Made by a program: the position numbers and the translations under genes. Under the pieces are notes generated by a model. The model did no database searches. It was not told the DNA's origin and worked only from the letters and a program-made list of their open reading frames with translations. Shown here piece after piece: positions 1 through 7,521 of a stretch of 21,870 bases of DNA. Every line of letters begins with the position of its first letter. The stretch's first letter is position 1. The DNA is from Bacillota bacterium. GTDB lineage: Bacteria; Bacillota; Clostridia; Tissierellales; Tissierellaceae. Where the stretch lies: NCBI GenBank assembly GCA_023388495.1, contig JAEWGC010000032.1:1-21870 (forward strand). The letters are read 5' to 3'.

Positions 1-1
1 G

Positions 2-136
2 AGAGATATAATTTCCTTAAATAATGACGGAACTATAAGACAAGAAGTAAATATTGTACCTGATATAGAAGTAGATGCTGCCATAGGAACAACATATGAA
101 AGAGACAAGGCTATACAATATATAATTGAGGATTAA
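2..136 (+). CDS. C-terminal fragment, possibly an S41-family (CtpA-like) peptidase
   Basis: An open frame enters from the left edge and ends at a TAA, giving 44 residues. The fragment contains VPDIEVDAA and ends KAIQYIIED. The pattern of a VPDIEV segment, a short variable stretch, then a closing Ala-Ile-x-Tyr-Ile helix resembles the end of C-terminal processing peptidases of family S41. No catalytic residues are inside the window, so the family call is tentative. A hairpin terminator follows within 30 bases, so the gene is the last of its transcription unit. Confidence 0.4.
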   Translation, partial: RDIISLNNDGTIRQEVNIVPDIEVDAAIGTTYERDKAIQYIIED

Positions 137-160
137 TCGAATAGAAGAGTATATGAGATA

Positions 161-191
161 AAGAGGTTATAGTAATTATTATAGCCTTTTT
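161..191 (+). terminator. Rho-independent terminator after the left-edge gene
   Basis: GGTTATA at 165-171 pairs with TATAGCC at 180-186 with one G-U pair, and the stem extends outward through AAGA/TTTT. Five T residues follow directly at 187-191. Confidence 0.7.
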
Positions 192-215
192 ATTGTATTC
201 GAATATAAACAATAG

Positions 216-244
216 TTGAAGGGGTAATATATGTATGTTAATAT
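216..244 (+). promoter_or_regulatory. Possible sigma-A promoter for the hepT-mntA pair
   Basis: TTGAAG at 216-221 and TAATAT at 239-244 are separated by 17 bases. The predicted start of transcription would lie almost at the ribosome binding site of the next gene, which weakens the call; the region is AT-rich and chance matches are easy. Confidence 0.3.
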
Positions 245-263
245 AAAGCTGAGGTGAGAAATA

Positions 264-698
264 ATGACCAAGGATATCGTTGAATTGATTCTAAGGAAAT
301 TGAAGGAGTTAGAACAGACCTTATTATTTCTAAGAAAGGAATCTGTTAATATTAATACCCAAAATATTAAAGATGATATGATTAGATATTGGGGAGTTGA
401 AAGAGGTATTCAAATTTCCATTGAAAATATTATTGATATAGCTAATATTATAATATCTACATCAGATAAAGAAAAGCCTAATACATACAGAGAGACAATG
501 AATTTATTATCTGAAATAGAAGTTGTACCTAAATCCTTCTCTAGAAAATTATCTAATATGGTGGGATTTAGAAATATTTTAGTACATGATTATACTAAGA
601 TAGACCCAGAGATAATTATAGATATACTGAAGAATGGGATAAATGATTTTATTTCATTTGCTAACTATGTTAATGAATGGTTAAAGAAAAACTATTAG
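264..698 (+). CDS. hepT: HepT-like toxin (HEPN/DUF86 ribonuclease)
   Basis: A 144-residue mostly helical protein with the HEPN signature R-x4-H-x-Y at Arg103, His108 and Tyr110 (RNILVHDY). This is the hallmark of HepT-type RNases. In characterised HepT/MntA pairs the toxin is neutralised when the nucleotidyltransferase partner adds AMP to the motif tyrosine. The length fits the family. The start is supported by GAGGTGAG eight bases or so upstream. The stop lies 10 bases before the nucleotidyltransferase gene, the usual toxin-first order. The motif and arrangement are seen directly; activity in this organism is inferred. The pair could also be a vestigial or stress-response module rather than an active toxin system. 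Confidence 0.85.
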   Translation: MTKDIVELILRKLKELEQTLLFLRKESVNINTQNIKDDMIRYWGVERGIQISIENIIDIANIIISTSDKEKPNTYRETMNLLSEIEVVPKSFSRKLSNMVGFRNILVHDYTKIDPEIIIDILKNGINDFISFANYVNEWLKKNY

Positions 699-708
699 GG
701 ATGATATT

Positions 709-1137
709 ATGTTTAAAGATATTCGAGAGGTTAAAGAATGTTTAGATAAGAAATTAGATATATTATTAGAAAGTTTTAATATTAAATTAATCTATATCTT
801 TGGGTCATTCGCTAAGGGAACAAATAGGGAGGATAGTGATTTAGATATTGCAATATTACTTGAAGATAATTATAGTCCTTTGATTAAGCTACAGATACTA
901 GATGAATTAGTTGGAATATTTAATATAGAAAATATTGATTTAGTAATATTAAATGATGTAAATGAAGTGCTTAAATTTCAGGTGATAAAGTATGGTAAGG
1001 TTTTATATATGAATGACTTAACAACAAAGATACTTTTTGAAGCCCAAACTATGTCACAGTATATGGATATGGAGCATTTTAGAAATATTCAAAATGAATA
1101 TAGTCGCAAGAAGTTTTTAGATACTGTGGGGGATTAG
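709..1137 (+). CDS. mntA: MntA-like nucleotidyltransferase antitoxin
   Basis: A 142-residue minimal nucleotidyltransferase. It carries the G-S-x10-D-x-D motif exactly: Gly32-Ser33, then Asp44 and Asp46, within FGSFAKGTNREDSDLDIAIL. A further acidic position lies in NIDLVIL near Asp77, where the third metal-binding aspartate is expected. In HepT/MntA systems this enzyme transfers AMP from ATP to the toxin tyrosine and so inactivates it. It directly follows hepT and an AGGGATGATATT sequence precedes the ATG. The C-terminal segment after about residue 105 (MSQYMDMEHFRNIQNEYSRK) is charged and probably helical, and may contact the toxin. Confidence 0.85.
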   Translation: MFKDIREVKECLDKKLDILLESFNIKLIYIFGSFAKGTNREDSDLDIAILLEDNYSPLIKLQILDELVGIFNIENIDLVILNDVNEVLKFQVIKYGKVLYMNDLTTKILFEAQTMSQYMDMEHFRNIQNEYSRKKFLDTVGD

Positions 1138-1179
1138 AGCACTTTATGGGTATAAATAAGTAAAGGGGGATGATATGGG

Positions 1180-1551
1180 ATGTGGAGATTAAGGTTTAGT
1201 AGTCTAAGGTATAAAAAGTTTATAAAGGGCGGTATAGTTGGATATATACAAAAGATAATGATCATGGTTCTTTTAACTCTTATAGTCACTTTTATAATAA
1301 GTTTATTTTTAAATGCAAGCTTTAAAACAGTGCTTAAATTTTCTACCTTAGCAGTCCTTATACTAGGAGCTTTATCTGTTGTTGGGGGCAACAATATTGC
1401 TAATGATTACAGTTATATGTTAAACAAAGCAAATTCAGGGATGACATCTGCAACAAAGCATGATGTATTCATGCGTCAAGGAAGCTATTCCTTTTGCATA
1501 TTCATGGGGATTTCAGCAGGTGTTTTATATATTATATATTCACTAATTTAA
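1180..1551 (+). CDS. Small membrane protein of unknown function
   Basis: A 123-residue protein with a basic N-terminus (WRLRFSSLRYKKFIKGG) and about three hydrophobic segments near residues 27-44, 51-68 and 105-122. The middle loop contains GGNNIANDYSYMLNKANSG. I do not recognise a family with confidence. The ATG is placed nine bases after AAAGGGGGA; two nearer ATGs in other frames meet stops within a few codons. It is 42 bases downstream of mntA and is closed by its own terminator. It could be transcribed with the toxin-antitoxin pair, but nothing in the sequence shows a functional link. Confidence 0.65.
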   Translation: MWRLRFSSLRYKKFIKGGIVGYIQKIMIMVLLTLIVTFIISLFLNASFKTVLKFSTLAVLILGALSVVGGNNIANDYSYMLNKANSGMTSATKHDVFMRQGSYSFCIFMGISAGVLYIIYSLI

Positions 1552-1554
1552 CTT

Positions 1555-1582
1555 GGTAGGGCTTAGGCTCTACCTTTTCTTT
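1555..1582 (+). terminator. Rho-independent terminator after the small membrane protein
   Basis: GGTAGGGC at 1555-1562 pairs with GCTCTACC at 1567-1574 (one G-U), with the loop TTAG and the tail TTTTCTTT. Confidence 0.9.
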
Positions 1583-1656
1583 GTACATAAACATAGTATC
1601 CTAAGAATATTATATTATGGTGGATATAAAATAAATTAGTAATACAAAGTTAAATT

Positions 1657-1665
1657 TGGTACAAT
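1657..1665 (+). promoter_or_regulatory. Extended -10 promoter element upstream of murB
   Basis: TGGTACAAT is an extended -10 (TG-N-TACAAT) 28 bases before the first possible murB start. No good -35 is seen 17 bases upstream (TAGTAA). It follows a terminator, so a promoter is expected in this gap. Confidence 0.45.
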
Positions 1666-1701
1666 AGTAGGGATAAGGATATTACATAGGGAGTGGTTGG
1701 A

Positions 1702-2613
1702 GTGAGAAAAAAAGAAATTAAAAAAATGTTTGAAAATAAACTTTTTGGAAAAATATTATTTGATGAAATGATGAAAAATCATACTACATTTAAAATCGGT
1801 GGACCTGCAGATGTAATGATTATTCCATCTAATGAAGAAGAGTTAATAGAATCCATAAAATTCTGTAGAGAAAACAACATAGATTTTCTAATAATGGGTA
1901 ATGGCAGCAATCTACTTATTAGAGATGGTGGTATAAGAGGAGCTGTAATCAAAATAAATGAGGGCTTTAATGAAATAACCGTAAATGGAACTACAATCTA
2001 TTGTCAAGCAGGAGCTTTATTATCCACCATTAGTAAAGTAGCCTTAAAGCATAGCCTAAAAAACTTTGAATTTGCATCGGGAATACCAGGCACCATGGGT
2101 GGAGCTATAACTATGAATGCAGGAGCCTATGGTGGAGAAATGAAGGATGTAGTGACAAAAGTTAGAGTATTGGATAAAAATAGTGAAATTAGGGAATATA
2201 CAAATGAAGAAATGAATTTTAGATATAGAAATAGTAGAGTAGGAGACGATGGTTTAATCGTACTTGGAGTAGAGCTAAGTCTAGAAGAGGGAGATTATTC
2301 AACAATTGAAGAAATAATGAAGGATTTGACATATAAGAGAACATCAAAACAACCTCTCGAATTACCAAGTGGAGGAAGTACATTTAAGAGACCAGAAGGA
2401 TATTTTGCTGGAAAGTTAATTGAGGATGCAGGACTTCGTGGACTACGACATGGTGGAGCGGGAGTTTCAGAGAAACATTGTGGTTTTGTAGTTAATGTAG
2501 ATAATGCTACTTGTAAGGAAGTATTACATTTAATATCTGTAATACAAAAGGTAATAAGGGATAGATTTAATGTAGAACTAGAAACGGAGATAAAACTATT
2601 AGGGGAGGATTAG
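1702..2613 (+). CDS. murB: UDP-N-acetylenolpyruvoylglucosamine reductase
   Basis: MurB makes UDP-N-acetylmuramate from the enolpyruvyl precursor using NADPH and FAD, a cytoplasmic step of peptidoglycan synthesis. The FAD-binding signatures are present: NHTTFKIGGPAD, GNGSNLLIRDGG and GIPGTMGGAITMNAGAYGGE. The catalytic region has Arg176 (YRNSR), Ser226 (GGSTFKRP) and Glu296 (ETEIKLLG). The serine is the expected proton donor. I chose the GTG at 1702 because GGGAG at 1689-1693 is correctly spaced from it; a GTG at 1693 overlaps that site and would add three residues. The product is 303 residues, the usual length. It is the first gene of a tight operon and its stop codon abuts the next ATG. Confidence 0.95.
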   Translation: MRKKEIKKMFENKLFGKILFDEMMKNHTTFKIGGPADVMIIPSNEEELIESIKFCRENNIDFLIMGNGSNLLIRDGGIRGAVIKINEGFNEITVNGTTIYCQAGALLSTISKVALKHSLKNFEFASGIPGTMGGAITMNAGAYGGEMKDVVTKVRVLDKNSEIREYTNEEMNFRYRNSRVGDDGLIVLGVELSLEEGDYSTIEEIMKDLTYKRTSKQPLELPSGGSTFKRPEGYFAGKLIEDAGLRGLRHGGAGVSEKHCGFVVNVDNATCKEVLHLISVIQKVIRDRFNVELETEIKLLGED

Positions 2614-3381
2614 ATGATAAAACTAATAGGGGATTACCATACACACACTGTTTATAGCAGTGGTTTTAGAAAAGAAGGTAGGCATGCAATAGGCACCATA
2701 AGAGAGAATGCAGAATCTGCCTTATCTAAGGGGCTCAGAGAAATTGCAATTACTGAACATGGGCCAGGACATTATCTTTATGGTGTTAGGAAAAAGAGAA
2801 TCCCTCTTATGAAAGAGGAAATTAAGAGATTGAATGAAGAATTCATGCCTAAGGGGCTAAAAATCCTACTTGGAGTAGAATCAAATTTAATAGGATTAGA
2901 TGGAACCCTTGATATAGATGAAGACTTATTAAAATATATAGATTTTTTAATTATGGGGTATCATTATGGTGCTACACCTAGGACTTTAACAGATGGAATG
3001 GGACTTTATGTATTAAACCCAATTTCCAAAATTCTTCATTTAGGTAAAGAAAAAGCTAAGGAATTAAATACTAAAGCATATATAAAGGCTTTAGGTAGAT
3101 ATCCTATAAATATGATTTCTCACCCAGGATCAAAGGCCAAGGTAGACATTGTAGAAGTAGCCAAAGAGGCCAATAAATATAATACTGCTCTAGAGATAAG
3201 TTCAAAGCATAGTGAATTATCTGTGGAGAGTATCAAGCTTCTATTAAATATGGATGTAACCTATATGGTAAATAGTGATGCCCATAGACCTGAGGATGTA
3301 GGAAATGTAGAAAATGCCATAAGAAAGGCAAAAGAGGCAAATTTACCTCTCGACAGGATAAAAAATATTGAGATAAACTAA
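2614..3381 (+). CDS. PHP-domain metal-dependent phosphatase
   Basis: A 255-residue stand-alone PHP-superfamily protein. Metal ligands are visible in order: His9 and His11 (DYHTHT), His49 (ITEHG), Glu89 (GVES), His117 (GYHYG), His170 (SHPG), and Asp222 and His224 (NSDAHRP). The family hydrolyses phosphate esters with a trinuclear metal centre and includes histidinol phosphatases and YcdX-like enzymes. The substrate cannot be deduced. No other histidine biosynthesis gene is near. The gene lies between murB and rapZ, a conserved place for this protein in Clostridia. The ATG follows the murB stop with no gap and AGGGGAGG lies in the end of murB, so translation is probably coupled. Confidence 0.88.
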   Translation: MIKLIGDYHTHTVYSSGFRKEGRHAIGTIRENAESALSKGLREIAITEHGPGHYLYGVRKKRIPLMKEEIKRLNEEFMPKGLKILLGVESNLIGLDGTLDIDEDLLKYIDFLIMGYHYGATPRTLTDGMGLYVLNPISKILHLGKEKAKELNTKAYIKALGRYPINMISHPGSKAKVDIVEVAKEANKYNTALEISSKHSELSVESIKLLLNMDVTYMVNSDAHRPEDVGNVENAIRKAKEANLPLDRIKNIEIN

Positions 3382-3393
3382 TGAGGTGTTTTT

Positions 3394-4251
3394 ATGGAAT
3401 TTTTATTGATTACTGGCATGTCAGGAGCTGGTAAATCCCAAGCTATGAAGGTAATGGAAGACATGGGTTATTATTGCATGGATAATTTACCTCCTGCATT
3501 ACTCTCTAAGTTTGCGGAGTTGTGCTATGAATCTAGAAGAGATATTGATAAGGTAGCAATAGTTGTTGATATTCGTTCTGGTGAGTTTTTCGAGCATCTA
3601 TTCAAAGGATTACAGGATCTTAATGATAGTGGAATAACACATAAAATACTTTTCTTAGATGCAGCGGATAATGTATTGATTAAAAGATATAAGGAACTTA
3701 GACGTCCTCATCCCTTAAATCCAGAAGGTAGTATAATAGAAGGGATTAAAGAAGAACGAGAATTATTAGATGATGTAAAGAAAAGAGCAGATTATATTAT
3801 AGATACATCCAACTTGACTTTGGGTATGTTGAAAGAAGAAATGTCAAAAATATTTCTTGAAGGAAAGGAATCTAGAAATATATCTCTTTCAATAAATTCC
3901 TTTGGATTTAAGCATGGAACTTTGCTAGATGGTGATTTAATATTTGACGTACGATTTATTCCAAATCCTTTCTATATTCCAGAGCTAAGAGAATATACTG
4001 GAGAAGATGAAAATGTAAGGGATTATGTATTCAAATGGCCTCAAACTAGCATATTTATATCAAAGACTATTGATATGTTGGAGTTTTTAATTCCTCATTA
4101 TACTAGGGAAGGAAAGACTCAATTAATTGTAGGTATAGGATGTACAGGGGGTGTTCATAGATCTGTAGCCATAGCTAATAAAATAGCTGAAGTCCTAGAA
4201 GCAAATGGTCACAGAGTAGCAGTAAGTCATAGGGATCGTAGATTAAAGTAA
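3394..4251 (+). CDS. rapZ: RapZ/YvcJ-family nucleotide-binding protein
   Basis: A 285-residue protein with a Walker A P-loop, GMSGAGKS, at residues 8-15, followed by a conserved MDNLPP segment. The C-terminal domain contains VGIGCTGGVHRSVAIA and ends SHRDRRLK, both hallmarks of the RapZ/YvcJ family. In E. coli RapZ is an RNA-binding adaptor controlling glmS mRNA through the GlmZ sRNA. In Bacillus YvcJ is an ATP/GTPase affecting competence. Which role applies here is not evident. The gene sits in the conserved order rapZ-yvcK, with TGAGGTGTTTTT preceding the ATG and 12 bases separating it from the PHP gene. Confidence 0.93.
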   Translation: MEFLLITGMSGAGKSQAMKVMEDMGYYCMDNLPPALLSKFAELCYESRRDIDKVAIVVDIRSGEFFEHLFKGLQDLNDSGITHKILFLDAADNVLIKRYKELRRPHPLNPEGSIIEGIKEERELLDDVKKRADYIIDTSNLTLGMLKEEMSKIFLEGKESRNISLSINSFGFKHGTLLDGDLIFDVRFIPNPFYIPELREYTGEDENVRDYVFKWPQTSIFISKTIDMLEFLIPHYTREGKTQLIVGIGCTGGVHRSVAIANKIAEVLEANGHRVAVSHRDRRLK

Positions 4252-4264
4252 AAGGGGAATATGT

Positions 4265-5269
4265 ATGATAGATTTAAAAAGAGAGGAAGAACTATCCATG
4301 GCACCTAAATTTGTAGTCATAGGTGGTGGTACAGGACTTTCAATTTTACTGAGAGGGCTTAAAAAATTCACATCAAATATTACAGCCATTGTTACTGTAG
4401 CAGATGATGGTGGGGGATCAGGAAAACTTAGGGAAGACCTAGGGATGCTTCCCCCAGGAGATATTCGTTCCTGTATCCTTGCCCTTGCTAATACAGAGCC
4501 TACTATGGAGAAACTTCTACAGTATAGATTTACCGAGGGGATATTAAAGGGACAGAATTTTGGTAACTTATTTATCGCAGCTATGAACGAGATATATGGC
4601 AGTTTCGAAAAAGCAATAAAGGAAACATCCAATGTACTTGCTGTAACTGGAAAGGTACTTCCTATGACCTTGGAAGATGTGAAGCTTTGTGCTGTTTTAG
4701 AAAATGGAGATACACTAAGGGGAGAATCTCATATACCAATTGATGCAATCAAGGCTGGTAGTAGAATAGATTATATTTATACTGAGCCTAAAATATCATA
4801 CCCATTAGAGGAATCTGTAGAAGCAATTAATGATGCAGATGTTATAGTCTTAGGTCCAGGAAGTTTGTATACCAGTGTCATACCAAACCTTCTGGTAAAT
4901 CATATAGTAGATACAATATATAATGCAAAGGCACCAAAGGTATATATTGCAAATGTAATGACCCAGCCAGGTGAAACAGATGGATACGATGTATTAGACC
5001 ATGTAAATGCAATACTTAAACATAGTACCTTAGACTTCTTAGACTATGTAATAGCTAATAGGGAGGAAATTCCTATGGATACTCTTGAAAAGTATATATT
5101 GGACGGCTCAAAGCCAGTACTTATGGGAGTAAGAGATGAAGAAGTACTAAAATCTAAGGGCATAAAATTAATAGGTGAGAACCTAATAAATATTAGAAAA
5201 GATTATATTAGGCATGATAATATTAAACTTAGTAATTTATTAATGGAAATAGCCAAAAAAGAAAAATAA
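4265..5269 (+). CDS. yvcK: YvcK (CofD-like) gluconeogenesis/cell-shape factor
   Basis: A 334-residue protein of the CofD/YvcK fold. Visible motifs are VVIGGGTGLS at about residues 17-26, VADDGGGSGKLRED, PPGDIRSCILALA, NFGNLFIAAM and GPGSLYTSVIPNLL. YvcK binds UDP-sugars, and in Bacillus it is needed for growth on gluconeogenic carbon sources and for correct placement of PBP1. AAAAGGGG precedes the ATG. A second methionine at residue 12 directly before the conserved core is an alternative start. It is the last gene of the murB operon, ends in a bidirectional terminator and faces a convergent gene. In many relatives whiA follows directly; here about 2.2 kb intervenes. Confidence 0.93.
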   Translation: MIDLKREEELSMAPKFVVIGGGTGLSILLRGLKKFTSNITAIVTVADDGGGSGKLREDLGMLPPGDIRSCILALANTEPTMEKLLQYRFTEGILKGQNFGNLFIAAMNEIYGSFEKAIKETSNVLAVTGKVLPMTLEDVKLCAVLENGDTLRGESHIPIDAIKAGSRIDYIYTEPKISYPLEESVEAINDADVIVLGPGSLYTSVIPNLLVNHIVDTIYNAKAPKVYIANVMTQPGETDGYDVLDHVNAILKHSTLDFLDYVIANREEIPMDTLEKYILDGSKPVLMGVRDEEVLKSKGIKLIGENLINIRKDYIRHDNIKLSNLLMEIAKKEK

Positions 5270-5290
5270 GCAAATGATGCTTATTTTTTC
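5261..5290. terminator. Bidirectional terminator between convergent genes
   Basis: AAAAATAAGC at 5262-5271 pairs with GCTTATTTTT at 5279-5288 with a 7-base loop. It has A-rich and T-rich flanks on both sides and overlaps the last codons of both converging genes. Confidence 0.8.
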
Positions 5291-5802
5291 TTTTCTTCTA
5301 TTAATCTTGATATTATATTTCCAGCAGTTTTTTTAGTTAATGTATCATAATTTACTTGATAATTTAATTCGCCAGCTAACTTCTTTATAGTCTCTATTTG
5401 TCTAGGTGTAGGAGGTTCTTCTTGATAAGTCGGATAGTTTTCTTCTTCATCTGCTACAACACCATCTTCAATAGATAATTCTTCAATTGCAGTCATACCT
5501 ACATTAGTTAAATCTCTAAGAACACGAGCCTTTGCACGAGTAGAAGCCATTCTTATTAGATGTGGAACTAATGCTGAATTAACAGACTTAGGAGAAGCAT
5601 CTCCTATATCTTGATATCTTTCCTTATCTGTAGTAGCTATGGCCTTACATATGGCAGTCATATTATTTTCAGGAGTAGGTATCTGAATTATTTCAACCTC
5701 TATAGATAGAAGGTTTCTTTGATGAGCCAAGTCAAGAAGTCCTTCATAGGTTACAAAGGATTTTCCTTGTAAATTTATAATAAATTTTTCATTTACAGTC
5801 AT
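5281..5802 (-). CDS. Conserved protein of unknown function with a GDASP / TRAKARxLRD core
   Basis: A 173-residue soluble protein. The first 110 residues form a conserved-looking domain: FIINLQGKSFVTYEGLLDLA, then DIGDASP at 65-71, VPHLIRMASTRAKARVLRD at 79-97 and TNVGMTAIEEL to 109. An acidic linker follows (VADEEENYPTYQEEP). A short C-terminal helical unit starts at TPRQIETIKKLAGEL and resembles the small C-terminal modules seen on phage and repair DNA-binding proteins. The basic TRAKAR helix and the overall layout recall Rad52-like single-strand annealing proteins. That is a weak resemblance and I do not assign a function. GAGGTGATTGT precedes the ATG, supporting the start. No strong promoter is seen. 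Confidence 0.75.
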   Translation of the reverse strand: MTVNEKFIINLQGKSFVTYEGLLDLAHQRNLLSIEVEIIQIPTPENNMTAICKAIATTDKERYQDIGDASPKSVNSALVPHLIRMASTRAKARVLRDLTNVGMTAIEELSIEDGVVADEEENYPTYQEEPPTPRQIETIKKLAGELNYQVNYDTLTKKTAGNIISRLIEEKKK

Positions 5803-5868
5803 ACAATCACCTCATATAATATATATTTCCCAAATAATGATTTATAACCATTGGATAATACTGGAAGG

Positions 5869-5906
5869 AAAAACTGGACTAAAATTATTAATTCAGTCCA
5901 GTTTTT
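5869..5906 (-). terminator. Terminator after the M42 peptidase gene
   Basis: AAAAACTGGACT at 5869-5880 and AGTCCAGTTTTT at 5895-5906 form a perfect 12-bp stem with a 14-base loop. Read on the minus strand it ends in a T-run and lies just past the peptidase stop codon. Confidence 0.85.
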
Positions 5907-5917
5907 AATGTTTTAAT

Positions 5918-6943
5918 TTACTTAGTCAAATAAGCTATTCCAAGTTTTATTGTATTATCAATAGCTTCAATATGAGTTCTTTCAAAACTGTGAGAAGCAT
6001 CAACTCCAGGGCCGATTAATCCAACCTTGAAATCATAGCCTGCTCTAAGAGCTGCTGAACCATCGGAGCCATAGAATGGATAGATATCTATCTTGTAATT
6101 TAAGTTTTCTTCTTGAGCCAGATTGATAAGTCGCTTTCGTAGCTCATAATCATATGGGCCTGAGCTATCCTTAGCGCAGATTGTAACTGAAAATTCATCT
6201 GATGTTTGACCATCTCCAGGAGCTGCCATGTCTATTGCTATAAATTCAAAAGTCTTCTCTGGTATAGATGCAGCTGCACCATGACCAACCTCTTCATAGG
6301 TGGATATAAAGAAATTAGTTGTATAGTTAGGCTTTATATTATTATCAACTAAATGTTTAGCTATTCCAAGAAGAGATATGACTCCAGCCTTATCATCTAA
6401 ATGTCTTGATTTTATAAATCCAGAAGGAGTTACAACAACTCTTGGATCAAAATATACAAAATCTCCTACATTAATACCAAGCTTTAGTGTATCATCCTTA
6501 GATGAAACTTTTTCATCTATTCTTATCTCCATATTATCTGCATTTCTTTCTATAGATTTAGTTCCTTCTCCATGAACGTGGGAGGAAGCTTTTGTAGTCA
6601 TTATAGTACCAGTATAGGTTTTGCCTTCTAGAGTTTCTATAATTACATGTTCACCTTCTATGGTATTCCATACATAACCACCTAATTGAGTAATTTTAAG
6701 TTTCCCATTTCCCTTTATTTCCTTCACCATACCACCTAAGGTATCTACATGACCAGATAGGGTTACTTCTTTGTTTTTGTTTTTACCTTCTATGGTAGCT
6801 ATTAAGGCACCCTTTGTAGTCCTTTTTGTTTGTATCCCCAATTCCTTAAACTTTTCTTCTACAAATGCTACAGCTTTTTCAGTATTTCCAGTAGGACTTG
6901 GAATTTTTAATAATTCTTCTAAATTCTTAACTATGTATTCCAT
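5918..6943 (-). CDS. M42-family metallo-aminopeptidase
   Basis: A 341-residue dinuclear metal aminopeptidase of the glutamyl/TET type, cytoplasmic and probably oligomeric. Ligands and catalytic residues are visible: His65 and Asp67 (SGHVDTLG), Asp183 (HLDDKAG), Glu217-Glu218 (TYEEVGHG), Asp238 (AIDMA) and His324 (ERTHIEA). These enzymes trim peptides to amino acids, which suits an amino-acid fermenter. AAAGGAGGT lies seven bases before the ATG at 6943. A TTG two codons upstream is possible but poorly placed. A strong promoter at 6978-7006 and a terminator after the gene make it a monocistronic unit. Confidence 0.93.
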   Translation of the reverse strand: MEYIVKNLEELLKIPSPTGNTEKAVAFVEEKFKELGIQTKRTTKGALIATIEGKNKNKEVTLSGHVDTLGGMVKEIKGNGKLKITQLGGYVWNTIEGEHVIIETLEGKTYTGTIMTTKASSHVHGEGTKSIERNADNMEIRIDEKVSSKDDTLKLGINVGDFVYFDPRVVVTPSGFIKSRHLDDKAGVISLLGIAKHLVDNNIKPNYTTNFFISTYEEVGHGAAASIPEKTFEFIAIDMAAPGDGQTSDEFSVTICAKDSSGPYDYELRKRLINLAQEENLNYKIDIYPFYGSDGSAALRAGYDFKVGLIGPGVDASHSFERTHIEAIDNTIKLGIAYLTK

Positions 6944-6977
6944 AATCAATACCTCCTTTTAGGATATCTATGTTTAT

Positions 6978-7006
6978 ATTATATTGTTATTATAATTATA
7001 AGTCAA
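6978..7006 (-). promoter_or_regulatory. Sigma-A promoter of the M42 peptidase
   Basis: Read on the minus strand, TTGACT (7001-7006) and TATAAT (6978-6983) are separated by exactly 17 bases, 35 bases upstream of the ATG. Confidence 0.85.
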
Positions 7007-7012
7007 AATCAT

Positions 7013-7042
7013 TTAGCAAATCTAGGAATAATATAGTATAAT
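7013..7042 (+). promoter_or_regulatory. Probable promoter of the Nudix-whiA-grdX unit
   Basis: TATAAT at 7037-7042 is preceded by TTAGCA at 7013-7018 with an 18-base spacer. The -10 is perfect and the -35 is weak. It is divergent from the peptidase promoter. Confidence 0.5.
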
Positions 7043-7097
7043 TAAACTAGTATGTTTCTTGAGAATAATTTAATTAATGTATCGGGAGTTGGTTTCA

Positions 7098-7499
7098 ATG
7101 ATTGAAGAAGTAAGTTCTGGAGGTGTTGTAATATTTGGCAATACCATACTACTCTTAAAAAAATTTAATGGAGATTGGGTATTGCCCAAGGGTAGAGTGG
7201 AAAAAAATGAAACTATAAAGGACGCTGCATTGAGAGAAGTATTAGAAGAATCAGGTGTAAAGGCAGAAGTGTTAAGATATATAGGCATGGTCCATTATAA
7301 ATATAAAAATTTAAAAGAAGATGAAATGGTTTATAAAACTGTTCACTGGTATTTAATGAGGACTAACAGTATGGATTGTATTCCTCAAAAGAAGGAAGGT
7401 TTTATTGATGCTTTATTTGTTCATATAGATAAGGCAAAGGATTTAGTAAGATATCAAGATGAAAAAGATATAATTATTAAAGGATTAAAGATGTTATAA
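7098..7499 (+). CDS. Nudix hydrolase
   Basis: A 133-residue Nudix-fold protein. The Nudix box runs from Gly32 to about Val54 in the form G-x5-E-x7-R-E-x-x-E-E-x-G, matching the consensus fully, within KGRVEKNETIKDAAL and REVLEESG. The family hydrolyses nucleoside diphosphates linked to another group; the substrate (oxidised dNTP, ADP-ribose, diadenosine polyphosphate or RNA cap) cannot be told. The N-terminal SSGGVVIFGNTILLLKK and WVLPKGRVE resemble diadenosine-polyphosphate or MutT-like members. I chose the ATG at 7098 because GGGAG lies nine bases before it. An in-frame ATG at 7077 lacks a convincing ribosome binding site and would add seven residues. Confidence 0.9.
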   Translation: MIEEVSSGGVVIFGNTILLLKKFNGDWVLPKGRVEKNETIKDAALREVLEESGVKAEVLRYIGMVHYKYKNLKEDEMVYKTVHWYLMRTNSMDCIPQKKEGFIDALFVHIDKAKDLVRYQDEKDIIIKGLKML

Positions 7500-7521
7500 A
7501 GATAAACAATGGGGTGATTTC

